Source: Solirubrobacteraceae bacterium
GTDB taxonomy: Bacteria > Actinomycetota > Thermoleophilia > Solirubrobacterales > Solirubrobacteraceae
Direction of reading: 5' to 3'
DNA length: 64,000 bases
Assembly (NCBI GenBank): GCA_017882455.1
Contig: JADGPL010000003.1
Coordinates: 124,001 to 188,000 of the forward strand
Under the pieces are notes generated by a model. The model worked only from the letters and a program-made list of their open reading frames with translations, had not been told where the DNA came from and did not search any database. The translations under genes and the position numbers were made by a program. Positions 50,319 to 59,989 of the stretch are shown in pieces (positions within the stretch are counted from its first letter, which is position 1; every line of letters starts with the position of its first letter).

Positions 50319-52601
50319 GTGTTGATGCTCGGGATGGGCTGGTTCCCTGCGTCGCTCGGAGGGCTGGACCGCTACTACCGCGACCTGTTCGAGCAGCTTC
50401 CGGAGGCCATGGGCGTGGTGCTGGGACCGGCCGAGGACGCGCCGCCCTCGATCGAGGCGGTCTCCAGCCAGGAGACCGCGCTCCTCCGTCGCCTGGCTCG
50501 GTACTGGCGGGCGGCCAGTCGCGCCGGGCGCAGCGCCGAGCTGCTCGACGCCCACTTCGCTCTGTACGCCGCCGCCCCGCTGCTGCTGGGGGCGCTGCGA
50601 AAGCGCCCCGCCGTGTTCCACTTCCACGGCCCGTGGGCCGATGAGAGCTCCGCCGCCGGTGACGCATCCGGCGTGAGGGTCTCGCTGCGCAGGATGCTCG
50701 AGCGGCGGACCCTGCGACACGCAGACGCCCACATCGTGCTGTCGCGGGCCTTCCACAGGCTGCTCGTCGAGCGCTACCGCGTGCCCCCGTGGAACGTAAA
50801 CGTCGTTGCACCCGGGGTCGCGCTCGAGGTGTTCACCCCGGGCGAGCGCTCGAGCTCTCGAGCCCGCCTGGGCATCGACCCCTCGGCCTTCGTGGCCGTT
50901 TGCACTCGCAGGCTGGTGCCGCGCATGGGCATCGCCGGCCTGCTCGACGCATGGGGCTCGCTGCGCGCGCAGCTTCCCGACGGCTCCGTCCTGCTGCTCG
51001 TCGGCGACGGCCCGCTGCGCGAGGAGCTCGCCGCGCGGGCCGCACAGGCGCCGCTCGTGGGAGGGGTGCGGGTGATGGGCCGCCTCGACGACGCCACCCT
51101 GATCGACGCCTACCGGGCCGCCGATGTGGCGGTCGTGCCCTCCCTCGCCTTCGAGGGCTTCGGCCTCGTCGTGCTCGAGGCGGCGGCCTGCGGAACACCG
51201 AGCATCGTCAGCGACGTGGGCGGCCTGCCGGAGGCCGTGCTCGGCCTGGACCGCTCGCTGGTCGTGGCCGCCGGCGACACCGACGCCCTCGGCGCACGGC
51301 TGGGCAGCGCGGCGCGCGGAGAGCTGCCGACGCGCACGGCCACCCGCCGCCACGCCGAGCGATTCGACTGGCCCACCGTGGGCGCCCGCCATCGCGCGCT
51401 CTACAGCCGGCTCGCCACCCGCACGCCGGACGAGCGCCTGCGCGTCGTCTACCTCGATCACGTCGCGCGCCTCTCCGGTGGCGAGATCGCCCTGCTGCGA
51501 GTCCTTCCGCATCTGCACGAGGTCAACCCCCATGTGATCCTCGGCGAGGAGGGGCCGCTGCTCGCCCGGCTCCAGGAGGCCGGGATCTCGGTCGAGGTCC
51601 TCCCGATCGACGCCGCCGCTCGGGAGCTGCGCAAGGACACCGTCCGGATCGGCGGACCGTCCCCTGGCGCGATGCTCGGGACGCTCGCGTACGTGACCCG
51701 GCTCGCGCTGCGCCTGCGCCGGCTGCAGCCCGACGTGCTGCACACGAACTCCCTCAAGTCCGGCGTCCATGGGAGCCTGGCGGCGAGGGCGGCCGGCGTG
51801 CCCGTGGTGTGGCACGTGCGCGACCGCATCGCCGAGGACTACCTCCCGCGTCCCGCCGTTCACCTCATGCGGCGCCTGATCCGCCACCTTCCCGACCGAG
51901 TCATCGTCAACTCCCAGGCCACGATTGACACCCTTGGCTCGGCGGGTCGCGGGGCCCCGCCATGCGTGATCCCCGACTCGGTCGATCCGCCCGTGCTCAC
52001 GCGGAGGCCCGCCACGGGCGAGCCCACCTTCGGGATCGTCGGGCGGATCGCACCGTGGAAGGGACAGGACCTCTTCCTCCAGGCCTTCGCCCGCGCCTTT
52101 CCCGGCGGGGGCGCGCGAGCCGTCGTGGTGGGATCGGCGATGTTCGGCGAGGAGGCCTTCGAACGCGAGCTCCCCGAGCTCGCGGAGCGCCTCGGGCTCG
52201 CCGGGCGCGTCGAGTTCCGCGGCTTTCGCGAGGATGTGTGGCAGGAGCTCGCCTCCTTCGACGTGCTCGTCCATGCCTCGATCAGCCCCGAGCCGTTCGG
52301 GCAGGTGGTCCTCGAGGGCATGGCGGCCGGCCGGCCGGTGATCGCCCCGAACGAGGGCGGCCCCGCGACGCTCATATCCGACGGGATCACCGGCCGCCTC
52401 TTCCGCAGCCGCGACCGCGATTCGCTGGCCACGGCGATGCTCGCCCTGGCCGCGAGCCCGGCGGAGCGCGAGCGCCTCGGGAGCGCCGCCCGCATGGCGT
52501 TGGACGACTACCGCCCGGACGCGGTGGCCACGCAGCTCCAGCGGATCTATCGAGAGCTGACGCCACACCCGCGCGCCGCTCGCCCCCCCCGCCGCACGTA
52601 G
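50319..52601 (+). CDS. Double GT4 glycosyltransferase
   Basis: About 760 residues from GTG 50319 (ATG 50325 equally possible; the frame upstream to 50175 lacks family features). Two complete GT-B glycosyltransferases in tandem. First: MGWFPASLGGLDRYYRDLF, VFHFHGPW, and E-x7-E in FEGFGLVVLEAA. Second: YLDHVARLSGGEIALLRVLP, VVWHVRDRIAEDYLP, FGIVGRIAPWKGQDLFLQAF and EPFGQVVLEGMAAGRPVIAP. Likely adds two sugars in succession to a lipid-linked glycan. Divergent from cysD over about 250 bases. Confidence 0.88.
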   Translation: MLMLGMGWFPASLGGLDRYYRDLFEQLPEAMGVVLGPAEDAPPSIEAVSSQETALLRRLARYWRAASRAGRSAELLDAHFALYAAAPLLLGALRKRPAVFHFHGPWADESSAAGDASGVRVSLRRMLERRTLRHADAHIVLSRAFHRLLVERYRVPPWNVNVVAPGVALEVFTPGERSSSRARLGIDPSAFVAVCTRRLVPRMGIAGLLDAWGSLRAQLPDGSVLLLVGDGPLREELAARAAQAPLVGGVRVMGRLDDATLIDAYRAADVAVVPSLAFEGFGLVVLEAAACGTPSIVSDVGGLPEAVLGLDRSLVVAAGDTDALGARLGSAARGELPTRTATRRHAERFDWPTVGARHRALYSRLATRTPDERLRVVYLDHVARLSGGEIALLRVLPHLHEVNPHVILGEEGPLLARLQEAGISVEVLPIDAAARELRKDTVRIGGPSPGAMLGTLAYVTRLALRLRRLQPDVLHTNSLKSGVHGSLAARAAGVPVVWHVRDRIAEDYLPRPAVHLMRRLIRHLPDRVIVNSQATIDTLGSAGRGAPPCVIPDSVDPPVLTRRPATGEPTFGIVGRIAPWKGQDLFLQAFARAFPGGGARAVVVGSAMFGEEAFERELPELAERLGLAGRVEFRGFREDVWQELASFDVLVHASISPEPFGQVVLEGMAAGRPVIAPNEGGPATLISDGITGRLFRSRDRDSLATAMLALAASPAERERLGSAARMALDDYRPDAVATQLQRIYRELTPHPRAARPPRRT

Positions 52602-52688
52602 GCCTCGGCGCGCGGCACACGGGCGCAGAACCGAATGTCCATCGCCGCACACATAGATCAAGCGTCCACCCGCGGCCTCCGATCACAC

Positions 52689-52703
52689 AGGTGCCAGGCA
52701 CCT
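52689..52703. promoter_or_regulatory. 15-bp perfect palindrome upstream of the glycosidase-like gene
   Basis: AGGTGCC, one base, GGCACCT, ending 22 bases before the ATG at 52726. Could be an operator or a small interspersed palindrome; no protein is assigned. Confidence 0.5.
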
Positions 52704-52725
52704 TCTCAGCCGCCTGCCCCCTCGG

Positions 52726-55437
52726 ATGCCCAGCGCACGAACCTCTCCCCAAGACCGCCGATCGCCGAAGCCGACCTCGCTGCTCGGAGCCGTGGTGGTG
52801 GTCCTGGGCTGCTGCCTGCTGCTCGCTGCCTCCGCGCTCGGCGTGTCACACCGCTCGAGCGCCTCTGCACGCCGCCCCGCCGCGAAGCGGTGCACGGCCA
52901 GCTCCGCGCGGCTGGCACGAGCGGCCTCGAGCCACGGCAAGGGCTCCGCGGCCCGCCTGCGCGTGGAGCGCCGGTGCACGGTCAAGCGGAGCAAGGGCGG
53001 TCACGTGATCGGACCCCTCTCTCCCACCGGCCTGATCGTCAGCGCCGAGGGCGGCTCGGTCGCCTCGCCCTCGCCGCCGCCTGCGCCGGGCGAATCCACG
53101 CCCCGCTCACGCCACCAGTCGGGAGGCAGCCAGCCCGGTGAAACCGGCGGCCAGCCGACCCCAACCGCGACCCCGCTGCCCGAAGAAACCAACGGCGTGC
53201 TCACCGACCCGATCGATCCGCGCTACCTCACGCGGGTGCCGTTCGGGAGCAGCTCCTTCTGGCTGCAGCCCTGGCGCGCCTACATCGACACCTGGCCCGC
53301 GTCCACGCTCACCAGCTCGCTCGGCATCAACTTCAACGTCGGGCCCGCAAACGCGGAAGCCGTGGCCCAGCTGCTCCACGACAGCGGCTTCACGCTCGCC
53401 CGCAGGGAAGTCCCGTGGAGCGCCCTGTCCTACGAAGATCCCACCCGGTTCGTGAACGAGCCCAAGATACGGGCGATCTTCACGGCCATGCACAACCATG
53501 GCCTGCGGCCGTTGATCCTGCTCAACGCCAACAGCGGCCAGCCCGGCCCGGCCCGGCCGACCTCGCTCACCACGCTCTCGCCCGCGGCGGTGGGAGCCAC
53601 GAGCGTGACCCTCGATCAGGCGAGCGCCGCGAACGTGGTGCCCGGGAAGACCGGCTTCGACGAACTCACCTTTGGCACCGGCCCCGACATCCTCGTCACC
53701 TCCGTCAGCCCCTCCGGCCTCGCCACGCTCTCCCAGCCCCTGCGCAAGCCGCTACCGGCTGGCAAACACCGCGCGATGACGCTGCGCTACGCACCGTTCG
53801 AGGAGCCCAAGCTCGCGGACGGCGAACCCAATCCGGTGTTCGGAGAAACCCTCGACGGCTGGCTCAGCTACGTCGCCACCGTCTCGAAAGAGGCCGCGAG
53901 CGTCTTCGGCCCCGAAGGCTATGACCTCGAGATCTGGAACGAGCTCTCCTTCGGCTCGCAGTTCCTCAACTACGAACACTATTACCGCCCCTCCGCCGAA
54001 ACGCCGAGCGAAGAAGAAGGCACCGAAGGCCCCTCCGGATCGGGCAGCGCGCAGGCGCTCGCCGCCGAAGCGGACGGCGCGGAAGCCGAGGAAAGCCCCG
54101 AAGCGCGGGACGACCCCAAAGCCCTGGAAGACTCCGAAGCCGAAATCACTCCCGAAGCCGAAGAAGAAGCCGGCCCCGCAGCCACGGCCCAGGCCAAGGC
54201 GAGCGTGCAGCCCGACACCGGCAAAGCGGTCGGGGTCGACAAAGAAGTGACCAAAAAGATCCGCAGCACGCTGCTCAAGGAAACCGTCGCCTACGTGCGC
54301 GACCCGGCCCACGGCATCCCCGCGGGCGTCGGCATATCCAACGGCTTCGCGAGCCAGACCCCGTTCCCCTCCGGCGCGGATGCCCCCGTCGGGCTCACGG
54401 CGCTGAGCAAGCACCTCTACAACGGCGCGCGGAGCTACCCCGCCGGCTACCCCAACCGCTCGATACGCCCGGTCAACGCCGTCGGCTTCAAAGACACCGA
54501 ACCAGGCGCCGCGTTCAAGCCCCTGTTCGTTCCCACCTACCAGTCGCTGTTCCCCGAGCTGTACCTGACGGCGACCAACACCGAGACGATCACGCGCGAC
54601 ATCGCGCCGATCACCACCAACATCTACAAACTGCCCCACGGCCGCGACGTCGGTCCGGCGGGCGGCAGCCCGGTGCAGAAGTGGATGACCGAGTACAACC
54701 TCGGCGCGGGCAAGGGAACACCGGTCGGTCCCGACGAGGTGACGCCGGCGAACGTCACCCTCTCCGCGGCCGACAAGGCGCACTTCCAAGCCAAGGCGCT
54801 GCTGCGCAGCCTCGTGGCGATGATCAACAAGGGCATGACCCGCGAGTACTTCTTCGCCGCCGCACCCGGCGCTCTCAGCCTGATCGGCAAGTCGTTCTAC
54901 TCGGCGCTCGAAGCCGAACCGGGTACCTACCCCGGCGATGCGCTCGGTGGTGAAACCATGACCGCCTTCCGCAACCTGTTCTCCCAATTCCAAGGGCCCG
55001 GGCCGGAAGGCGCAGCGCGGCAGCTGACGCTCACGTCGATCGCGCAGGAAGGCAACCACGCCCAGTTCAGCGGCGATGGCACCGGCGCACACCCGACCCT
55101 CTATGACCGCGACGTGTTGGCGGTGCTTCCCTTCCAGTCCTCTCCCACGCACTTCGTGATCCCTGTGTACGTGATGACGCGCGACCTCCTCACTCTCTAT
55201 GAACCGAGCCAACCGGCCAGCGACGTCAACCGCTTCGACCTGCCCGACGAGAGCTTCCGCATCACGCTCGGCAACCTTCCGGAATCCGCCACACCGCCGA
55301 CGGTGAGCGCATACGACCCACTGCGCGACGAATCGACCCCCGCGCGGCTCCTGTCACGGACCGGTGACAGCGCCGAATTCGAGTTCGCCGCCACCGACTA
55401 CCCGCGCCTGTTGAACATCGAATACCTGGGCGCCTAG
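52726..55437 (+). CDS. Secreted or anchored glycoside hydrolase-like protein with acidic insert
   Basis: 903 residues. N-terminal signal or membrane anchor (about 17-40, TSLLGAVVVVLGCCLLLAAS), basic then Pro/Ser-rich linker to 160, then a (beta/alpha)8-like domain of the clan GH-A kind: SSLGINFNVGPANAEAVAQL, acid/base candidate E406 in LEIWNELSFGSQF, nucleophile candidate E656 in WMTEYNLGAGKG. Residues 424-495 are a Glu/Ala-rich low-complexity insert directly after the acid/base Glu. C-terminal beta-sandwich-like part (about 780-903). Family not named with confidence; GH39-like enzymes are the nearest impression. May trim the glycan made by this locus. Confidence 0.75.
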   Translation: MPSARTSPQDRRSPKPTSLLGAVVVVLGCCLLLAASALGVSHRSSASARRPAAKRCTASSARLARAASSHGKGSAARLRVERRCTVKRSKGGHVIGPLSPTGLIVSAEGGSVASPSPPPAPGESTPRSRHQSGGSQPGETGGQPTPTATPLPEETNGVLTDPIDPRYLTRVPFGSSSFWLQPWRAYIDTWPASTLTSSLGINFNVGPANAEAVAQLLHDSGFTLARREVPWSALSYEDPTRFVNEPKIRAIFTAMHNHGLRPLILLNANSGQPGPARPTSLTTLSPAAVGATSVTLDQASAANVVPGKTGFDELTFGTGPDILVTSVSPSGLATLSQPLRKPLPAGKHRAMTLRYAPFEEPKLADGEPNPVFGETLDGWLSYVATVSKEAASVFGPEGYDLEIWNELSFGSQFLNYEHYYRPSAETPSEEEGTEGPSGSGSAQALAAEADGAEAEESPEARDDPKALEDSEAEITPEAEEEAGPAATAQAKASVQPDTGKAVGVDKEVTKKIRSTLLKETVAYVRDPAHGIPAGVGISNGFASQTPFPSGADAPVGLTALSKHLYNGARSYPAGYPNRSIRPVNAVGFKDTEPGAAFKPLFVPTYQSLFPELYLTATNTETITRDIAPITTNIYKLPHGRDVGPAGGSPVQKWMTEYNLGAGKGTPVGPDEVTPANVTLSAADKAHFQAKALLRSLVAMINKGMTREYFFAAAPGALSLIGKSFYSALEAEPGTYPGDALGGETMTAFRNLFSQFQGPGPEGAARQLTLTSIAQEGNHAQFSGDGTGAHPTLYDRDVLAVLPFQSSPTHFVIPVYVMTRDLLTLYEPSQPASDVNRFDLPDESFRITLGNLPESATPPTVSAYDPLRDESTPARLLSRTGDSAEFEFAATDYPRLLNIEYLGA

Positions 55438-55501
55438 CGCGCACGGCTCCGCGCCGTCCTGCTGGGCCCGACCCGCAGGCGATCCCCTAAGCTCCCTGGC
55501 G

Positions 55502-56497
55502 ATGGCGAGGCCCGCTGAATCACCCGCGCCGGAGTCGACCTCGCACAGGCGGGCACCCGACTTCTTCATAGTCGGGCACACCAAGAGCGGCACCACAGCG
55601 CTCTGGAACATGGTGCGCCGCCACCCCCGCGTCCACATGCCCCGCAAGGAGCCCTGGTTCTTCGCCCAGGAGGTGCACCCTCCGGCGGCGCCGCGACCCG
55701 AAGGCACGGGCAGGACACCAAAGAACCTCGATGAGTATCTCTCGCTGTTCGAGGGCGCAACGCCCGAGCAGCGCATCGGCGAGGCCTCCTGCCTGTACCT
55801 GTGGTCGCACACGGCCGCCCAGGGCATCGCCGACGTTCAGCCCGACGCGCGGATCATCGCCGTGCTGCGCGAGCCCGCGAGCTTCCTGCGCTCGCTGCAC
55901 CTCCAGTTCGTGCAGGTCTACATCGAGCCCGAGACCAACCTGCGCAAGGCGATCGAGCTCGAGCCGGAGCGGCGCCAGGGCAGGCACCTGCCGAGCAACC
56001 CCTACTGGCCCGGCGCCACGCTCTACTCCGAGCACGTCCACTACGTCGAGCAGCTGCGCCGCTACCACTCGCTGTTCGGCGAGGAGCAGGTGCTGGTGCT
56101 GGCCTACGAGGACTTCCGCCGCGACAACGAGGCGACCGTGCGCAAAGTCTGGCGCTTCCTCGATCTCGACGACAGCCCGCGAGTCGTCGTGCGCGACGCC
56201 AATCCGACCGTGCGCGTGCGCTCCCGGCGCCTGTATGCGCTGATGCACACGCTGGCCGCGGGCGAGGGCGCAGTGCCGCGAGCCGTTCAGGCGGCGGCGA
56301 GGACGATCGCGCCGCGGCGACTCACACGCGAGTCCGCGATGGCGATCCGCGACCGCGTCTTCTACGGCAGCCCACCGCCCCCGGATGAGGAGCTGACGCT
56401 CGAGCTGCGACATCGCTTCAAGGGCGAGGTCGTGGCGCTCAGCGAGTATCTGGGGCGCGACTTCGTGACGCTCTGGGGCTATGACCGCATCGACTGA
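55502..56497 (+). CDS. PAPS-dependent sulfotransferase
   Basis: 331 residues. 5'-phosphosulfate loop DFFIVGHTKSGTTALWNMVR at 20-39 and 3'-phosphate site IIAVLREPASFLRSLHLQFV match carbohydrate sulfotransferases; YEDFRRDNEATVRKVWRFLD follows as usual. Transfers sulfate from PAPS to a hydroxyl, probably of a sugar. Its donor is supplied by cysD-cysNC 6 kb upstream. Stop overlaps the GT2 start by 17 bases. Confidence 0.9.
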   Translation: MARPAESPAPESTSHRRAPDFFIVGHTKSGTTALWNMVRRHPRVHMPRKEPWFFAQEVHPPAAPRPEGTGRTPKNLDEYLSLFEGATPEQRIGEASCLYLWSHTAAQGIADVQPDARIIAVLREPASFLRSLHLQFVQVYIEPETNLRKAIELEPERRQGRHLPSNPYWPGATLYSEHVHYVEQLRRYHSLFGEEQVLVLAYEDFRRDNEATVRKVWRFLDLDDSPRVVVRDANPTVRVRSRRLYALMHTLAAGEGAVPRAVQAAARTIAPRRLTRESAMAIRDRVFYGSPPPPDEELTLELRHRFKGEVVALSEYLGRDFVTLWGYDRID

Positions 56498-57503
56498 CCC
56501 CCCGCCGCCTCCCGCGGCGCCCGAGTCCGCCTCGATCTCGGCGATCGTCCCCACCTTCAACGACGTCGGTCGGATCGGGGACGCCCTGCGTGCCATCGTC
56601 GGGCAGACGCTGGCGCCCGCGGAGGTCGTGGTCAGCGACGACGGCTCCGACGACGCCACCGAGCAGTTCGTGCGGGAGTTCTCCGAACGGGAGGCCAACG
56701 GAGTCGAGGTTCGCTATGTGAGGATGGACTCGCGCTCCGGGGTGGTCGCAGCGCGCAACCGGGGGATCGCCGAGTCGCGCGGGGCGTGGATAGCGTGCTG
56801 CGACTCCGACGACGTCTGGGCTCCGACGAAGCTCGAGCGCCAGGCCACGTTCATCCGCGACTGGAGCGGGAGCCGGCGGATCGCCCTGCTCGGCACGCAC
56901 GGCTACAACATGAACGACGCCGGGAAGGTCATCTCGCCGGCGGTCATGGGCCCGACCACGCAGGAGGACTACGAAGCGATCAGGCGGGCCGGGCGGATCT
57001 TCTTCGTCATCCACTCCTCGGTCATGTACTCCCGCGCGGACTACCTCGCCGTCGGCGGCTACACGACCGAGTACGGGGCCGCCGACGACTTCCACTTCTT
57101 CTGCAAGATGGCCGAGCTCGGGGTCGTGCTCAACCTGCCCGAGCCGCTCGTCTACTACCGCAAGCGAGCGGGCTCGGTGCAGCTCGCGCGCTTCTGGGAT
57201 CAGCAGCAGGGGCTGTTGCGCCTGACCGAGAACGAGCGCAGGCGCGCCGTCGGCCAGGCGCCGCTCGGCAGCCAGGAGTTCGCCGCCGCGACCGCCGCGG
57301 CCTCCCCGTGGTTGAGATTCAAGCGCGGGCGGCGGATCCGCGGGATGTACTACTACCGCCTGGGAGCCACCGACATGGTCAACGGCCGGCGGCTGCGAGG
57401 AGCATGGAAGCTGGCGCTCGCGGGGCTCATGGACGGAAGGCGCCTGCGCGCGGGGATTCGAGGCGCGCTTCAGGGGCGAGGCTCGGGGACCGCCAGCACG
57501 TGA
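56481..57503 (+). CDS. GT2 family glycosyltransferase
   Basis: 340 residues. GT-A fold: ISAIVPTFNDVGRIGDALRA, VVVSDDGSDDATEQFV, ARNRGIAESRGAWIACCDSD with the DxD metal motif, and the acceptor region GGYTTEYGAADDFHFFCKMA. Product sugar unknown. Last of a plus-strand run (glycosidase-like, sulfotransferase, GT2). Its 3' end overlaps the convergent FkbM gene by 34 bases. Confidence 0.92.
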   Translation: MTASTDPPPPPAAPESASISAIVPTFNDVGRIGDALRAIVGQTLAPAEVVVSDDGSDDATEQFVREFSEREANGVEVRYVRMDSRSGVVAARNRGIAESRGAWIACCDSDDVWAPTKLERQATFIRDWSGSRRIALLGTHGYNMNDAGKVISPAVMGPTTQEDYEAIRRAGRIFFVIHSSVMYSRADYLAVGGYTTEYGAADDFHFFCKMAELGVVLNLPEPLVYYRKRAGSVQLARFWDQQQGLLRLTENERRRAVGQAPLGSQEFAAATAAASPWLRFKRGRRIRGMYYYRLGATDMVNGRRLRGAWKLALAGLMDGRRLRAGIRGALQGRGSGTAST

Positions 57504-58288
57504 ACGTCCCACCTGGCCTCGCGTGGCGCCACGTCAGGCGTCTCGATCGTCTGCAGGGTGTAGCCGTGGGACTCCAGCAGCGAGCTGACCGCCTCGTTGG
57601 TGCCGTGCAGCTCGCAGATCAGCGTGGGTCTGACATCCGAGAGCAGCCTGGAGCCGCCGCGCAGGGCGGCCACCTCGGCCCCCTCGATGTCGATCTTCAC
57701 GAGATCGGGCGCCGGGAGCGTCTGCAGCTGCTGATCGATCGTCGAGACCTCGACGCGGACACGCCCGGTGACCTCGAGGCTCTCCTGGAAAGCGGTGTCC
57801 GCGCTCGTGTCGAGCTTTGCCCACGTGCTCTCCGAGTGCAGGCTCAGCTCGGCCGTGCCCTCCTCGTCGCCGAGCGCGACGCCCACCGGCGTGACGTTGC
57901 CGACGCCGTTGAGCTCGAGGTTGCGCCGGATCGCCTCCAGGTTGGCGGGCAGCGGCTCGAAGGCCACCACCTCGCCGTCTCCCACGAGCCGCGAGGCGAT
58001 CAGGCTGAAGAACCCGATGTTCGCCCCTATGTCCCACACCACCCCGCCCCTGCGCACGTGCTCGGCGAACACGTCCTGGACGAGCGGCTCGGTCGTGCCC
58101 AGCGCATAGCCGGCGTTGGCCCCGGACGGGTCGATGCGCAAGCCCGCCGCCTGGCCGTGGGCCACCACTCGCGGCCCGTGGCGCAGCGAGGAGCTGGCCG
58201 CCCGCACGGCCCCTCCGATGACGGGCCGGAACTGCTGCCTCCTGAGCCAACGGATCGCCGGCGCAGGAACACGCTCAACGATGCCCAT
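57470..58288 (-). CDS. FkbM family methyltransferase (1)
   Basis: 272 residues. GGVVWDIGANIGFFSLIASR binds SAM; VVAFEPLPANLEAIRRNLEL, VEVSTIDQQL and LVKIDIEGAEVAALRGG are the FkbM signature. Such enzymes O-methylate sugars or natural products. Last gene of a four-gene minus-strand run (sulfotransferase, FkbM, GT2, FkbM). Confidence 0.92.
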   Translation of the reverse strand: MGIVERVPAPAIRWLRRQQFRPVIGGAVRAASSSLRHGPRVVAHGQAAGLRIDPSGANAGYALGTTEPLVQDVFAEHVRRGGVVWDIGANIGFFSLIASRLVGDGEVVAFEPLPANLEAIRRNLELNGVGNVTPVGVALGDEEGTAELSLHSESTWAKLDTSADTAFQESLEVTGRVRVEVSTIDQQLQTLPAPDLVKIDIEGAEVAALRGGSRLLSDVRPTLICELHGTNEAVSSLLESHGYTLQTIETPDVAPREARWDVHVLAVPEPRP

Positions 58289-58335
58289 GACACCAAGGTA
58301 TCCCAGTTTTCACGTCACTGTCAAGCGCGCGGTCG

Positions 58336-59232
58336 CTAGCTGGTGATCGCTCTTCGCAGCCGCCGCGTCCGCGACCTGCCGCCGCGAATGGCGCGTCGCA
58401 GCCATGCCGGCGAGCGGCCGCGGGAGCGCCTGATCCTGACGAGCTGGTCCATCTCCGTGAAGGGATCGGAGGCGTCGAGCAGGTGATCGGCCGTGTAGCT
58501 GCGCAGGTCGCGCTCGCTGTGAAGCGCGATCTTCGCCGGATTGAGCTGGACGCGCCAGCGATGCCACCCGTGAGCGACCTCCTCCGGCGCGTAGCGATCC
58601 GGCCCGAACTTCCTGGCGGCGTGGGCGACGCTCAGAAACAGGTAATGGCGCGAGTACATCGAGCGCGGTGACATGCTCAAGCCGGGGAAGCGCACCAGGT
58701 GCCCGCCGGCGGCCAGCTCGATCGGACCGTCCTGGCGCTTCCAGGCGTTGAGACGGTGTGGGAATCGCGGCAGGTATGGATAGTAGGAGCGCATGCTCTG
58801 CACGAAGTCGGGGTGCTCGTGGTCGGGAGCCTCGCGCGTGGGCATGAACACGAACTCGATGAAATTAACTGCATTGAACCCAGCCTCGTCGGCCTCCGCG
58901 ATCGACTGCGCGAGCGTCGCGCGTGGCTCTGAGGAGACGCGAAATTCATCGGCGTCGAGGTGAATCAGCCAATCGGCGTCCAGGCTCTGCGCCAGCTGCT
59001 CCTTGCGCGCGAGCTGCGTGCGCAGCGCAAAGTGCCCATCGCGCGGGAGGCTCTCGATTCCGATCAGGTTGCGGGCGAGGCTGCGTTCGGCGATCGCGAC
59101 CGTGTCGTCCGTCGATTCATTGTCGATGAGATACGCAGAGATCCCCTGCTCGGCGAGATGATCGAGACAGGCGCCGATGAAGCGCTGCTCGTTGTAAGCC
59201 TGCAGGATCGCGACGATCTTCAAGGACGGCAT
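58336..59232 (-). CDS. GT2-like glycosyltransferase (Glyco_tranf_2_4 type)
   Basis: 298 residues from ATG 59232 (MPSLKIVAILQAYNEQRFIG). YLIDNESTDDTVAIAERSL, LDADWLIHLDADEF (DxD) and a conserved LPRFPHRLNAWKRQDGPIEL region. A basic C-terminus ([20 protein letters not shown]) may touch membrane lipids. Located 23 bases after the FkbM gene upstream and 47 before the next. Confidence 0.88.
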   Translation of the reverse strand: MPSLKIVAILQAYNEQRFIGACLDHLAEQGISAYLIDNESTDDTVAIAERSLARNLIGIESLPRDGHFALRTQLARKEQLAQSLDADWLIHLDADEFRVSSEPRATLAQSIAEADEAGFNAVNFIEFVFMPTREAPDHEHPDFVQSMRSYYPYLPRFPHRLNAWKRQDGPIELAAGGHLVRFPGLSMSPRSMYSRHYLFLSVAHAARKFGPDRYAPEEVAHGWHRWRVQLNPAKIALHSERDLRSYTADHLLDASDPFTEMDQLVRIRRSRGRSPAWLRRAIRGGRSRTRRLRRAITS

Positions 59233-59255
59233 CGTACCATCGGCGAAACCAACGC

Positions 59256-59987
59256 TCAAGCGTCTGGCGTGGCCAGCCAGTTGACGACCGCGCTCTCCTT
59301 CGCAAAGGCAGTGCGTGTGAAAGGCCCGCGCCCTGTCACAGAGAATATGCGGTAGCCCAGCTCACTCAGCAGATCCCACGGCGCCTGCGGCTGATCGCCG
59401 TACATCGCGGCCGCGTCGGCGACATGCTCGAAGATCACCACCGGCCGCGCTCTGGCGAGCAGCGAGCGCCCGCCTTCGAGCACCGAGAGCTCCGCGCCCT
59501 CGACATCGATCTTGATCACGCTCGGGCTCACCCCATCGAGCTCTGCGTCGAGCGTCGAGACTTCGACATCGATGTACTCGGGGCGCCCCTGCTCGTCGCT
59601 GATGGTGGGGTGCCTGCGCAGCCCGCTCCATCCGTCAAGAGCCGTGAAGTGACAGAACTGTGTCACCTCTTTGCGCGCTCCAACCGCCAGCGCGCGGCAA
59701 TCGACCCCGGGAAACTCGCGCGCCACCGCCGCGGCCAGGCTCGGGATCGGCTCGAACGCGATGTGACGCCCCAGCGGAGCGATCCGCACGGCCTCGCGGA
59801 GGACCTGCCCGCGATTGGTCCCCACGTCTACGTACGTCGCCTCGGCACGCAACGAGCTGGCGAGGATCGCGTTGATCGCGATCTCGTCGCCCTGAGCCTG
59901 GCGCGCCGCGAAGTCGACCGCCGCGAGCAGCTCCGGCCTGCCGGTGCGACGGGAAACGGCCCCGATTGCGCGCTTGTGGAGGCGCAC
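59256..59987 (-). CDS. FkbM family methyltransferase (2)
   Basis: 243 residues. ATYVDVGTNRGQVLREAVRI, HIAFEPIPSLAAAVAREF, VEVSTLDAEL and VIKIDVEGAELSVLEGG mark the family. The glycine loop reads DVGTNRG. Only 2 bases separate it from the sulfotransferase stop, so the two are co-transcribed and may modify the same sugar. Confidence 0.9.
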   Translation of the reverse strand: MRLHKRAIGAVSRRTGRPELLAAVDFAARQAQGDEIAINAILASSLRAEATYVDVGTNRGQVLREAVRIAPLGRHIAFEPIPSLAAAVAREFPGVDCRALAVGARKEVTQFCHFTALDGWSGLRRHPTISDEQGRPEYIDVEVSTLDAELDGVSPSVIKIDVEGAELSVLEGGRSLLARARPVVIFEHVADAAAMYGDQPQAPWDLLSELGYRIFSVTGRGPFTRTAFAKESAVVNWLATPDA

Positions 59988-59989
59988 GC

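Noticed and set aside
49998-52661. 887-residue minus-strand frame
   Set aside because: Antisense to the double GT4 gene; no motif, composition of a shadow frame.
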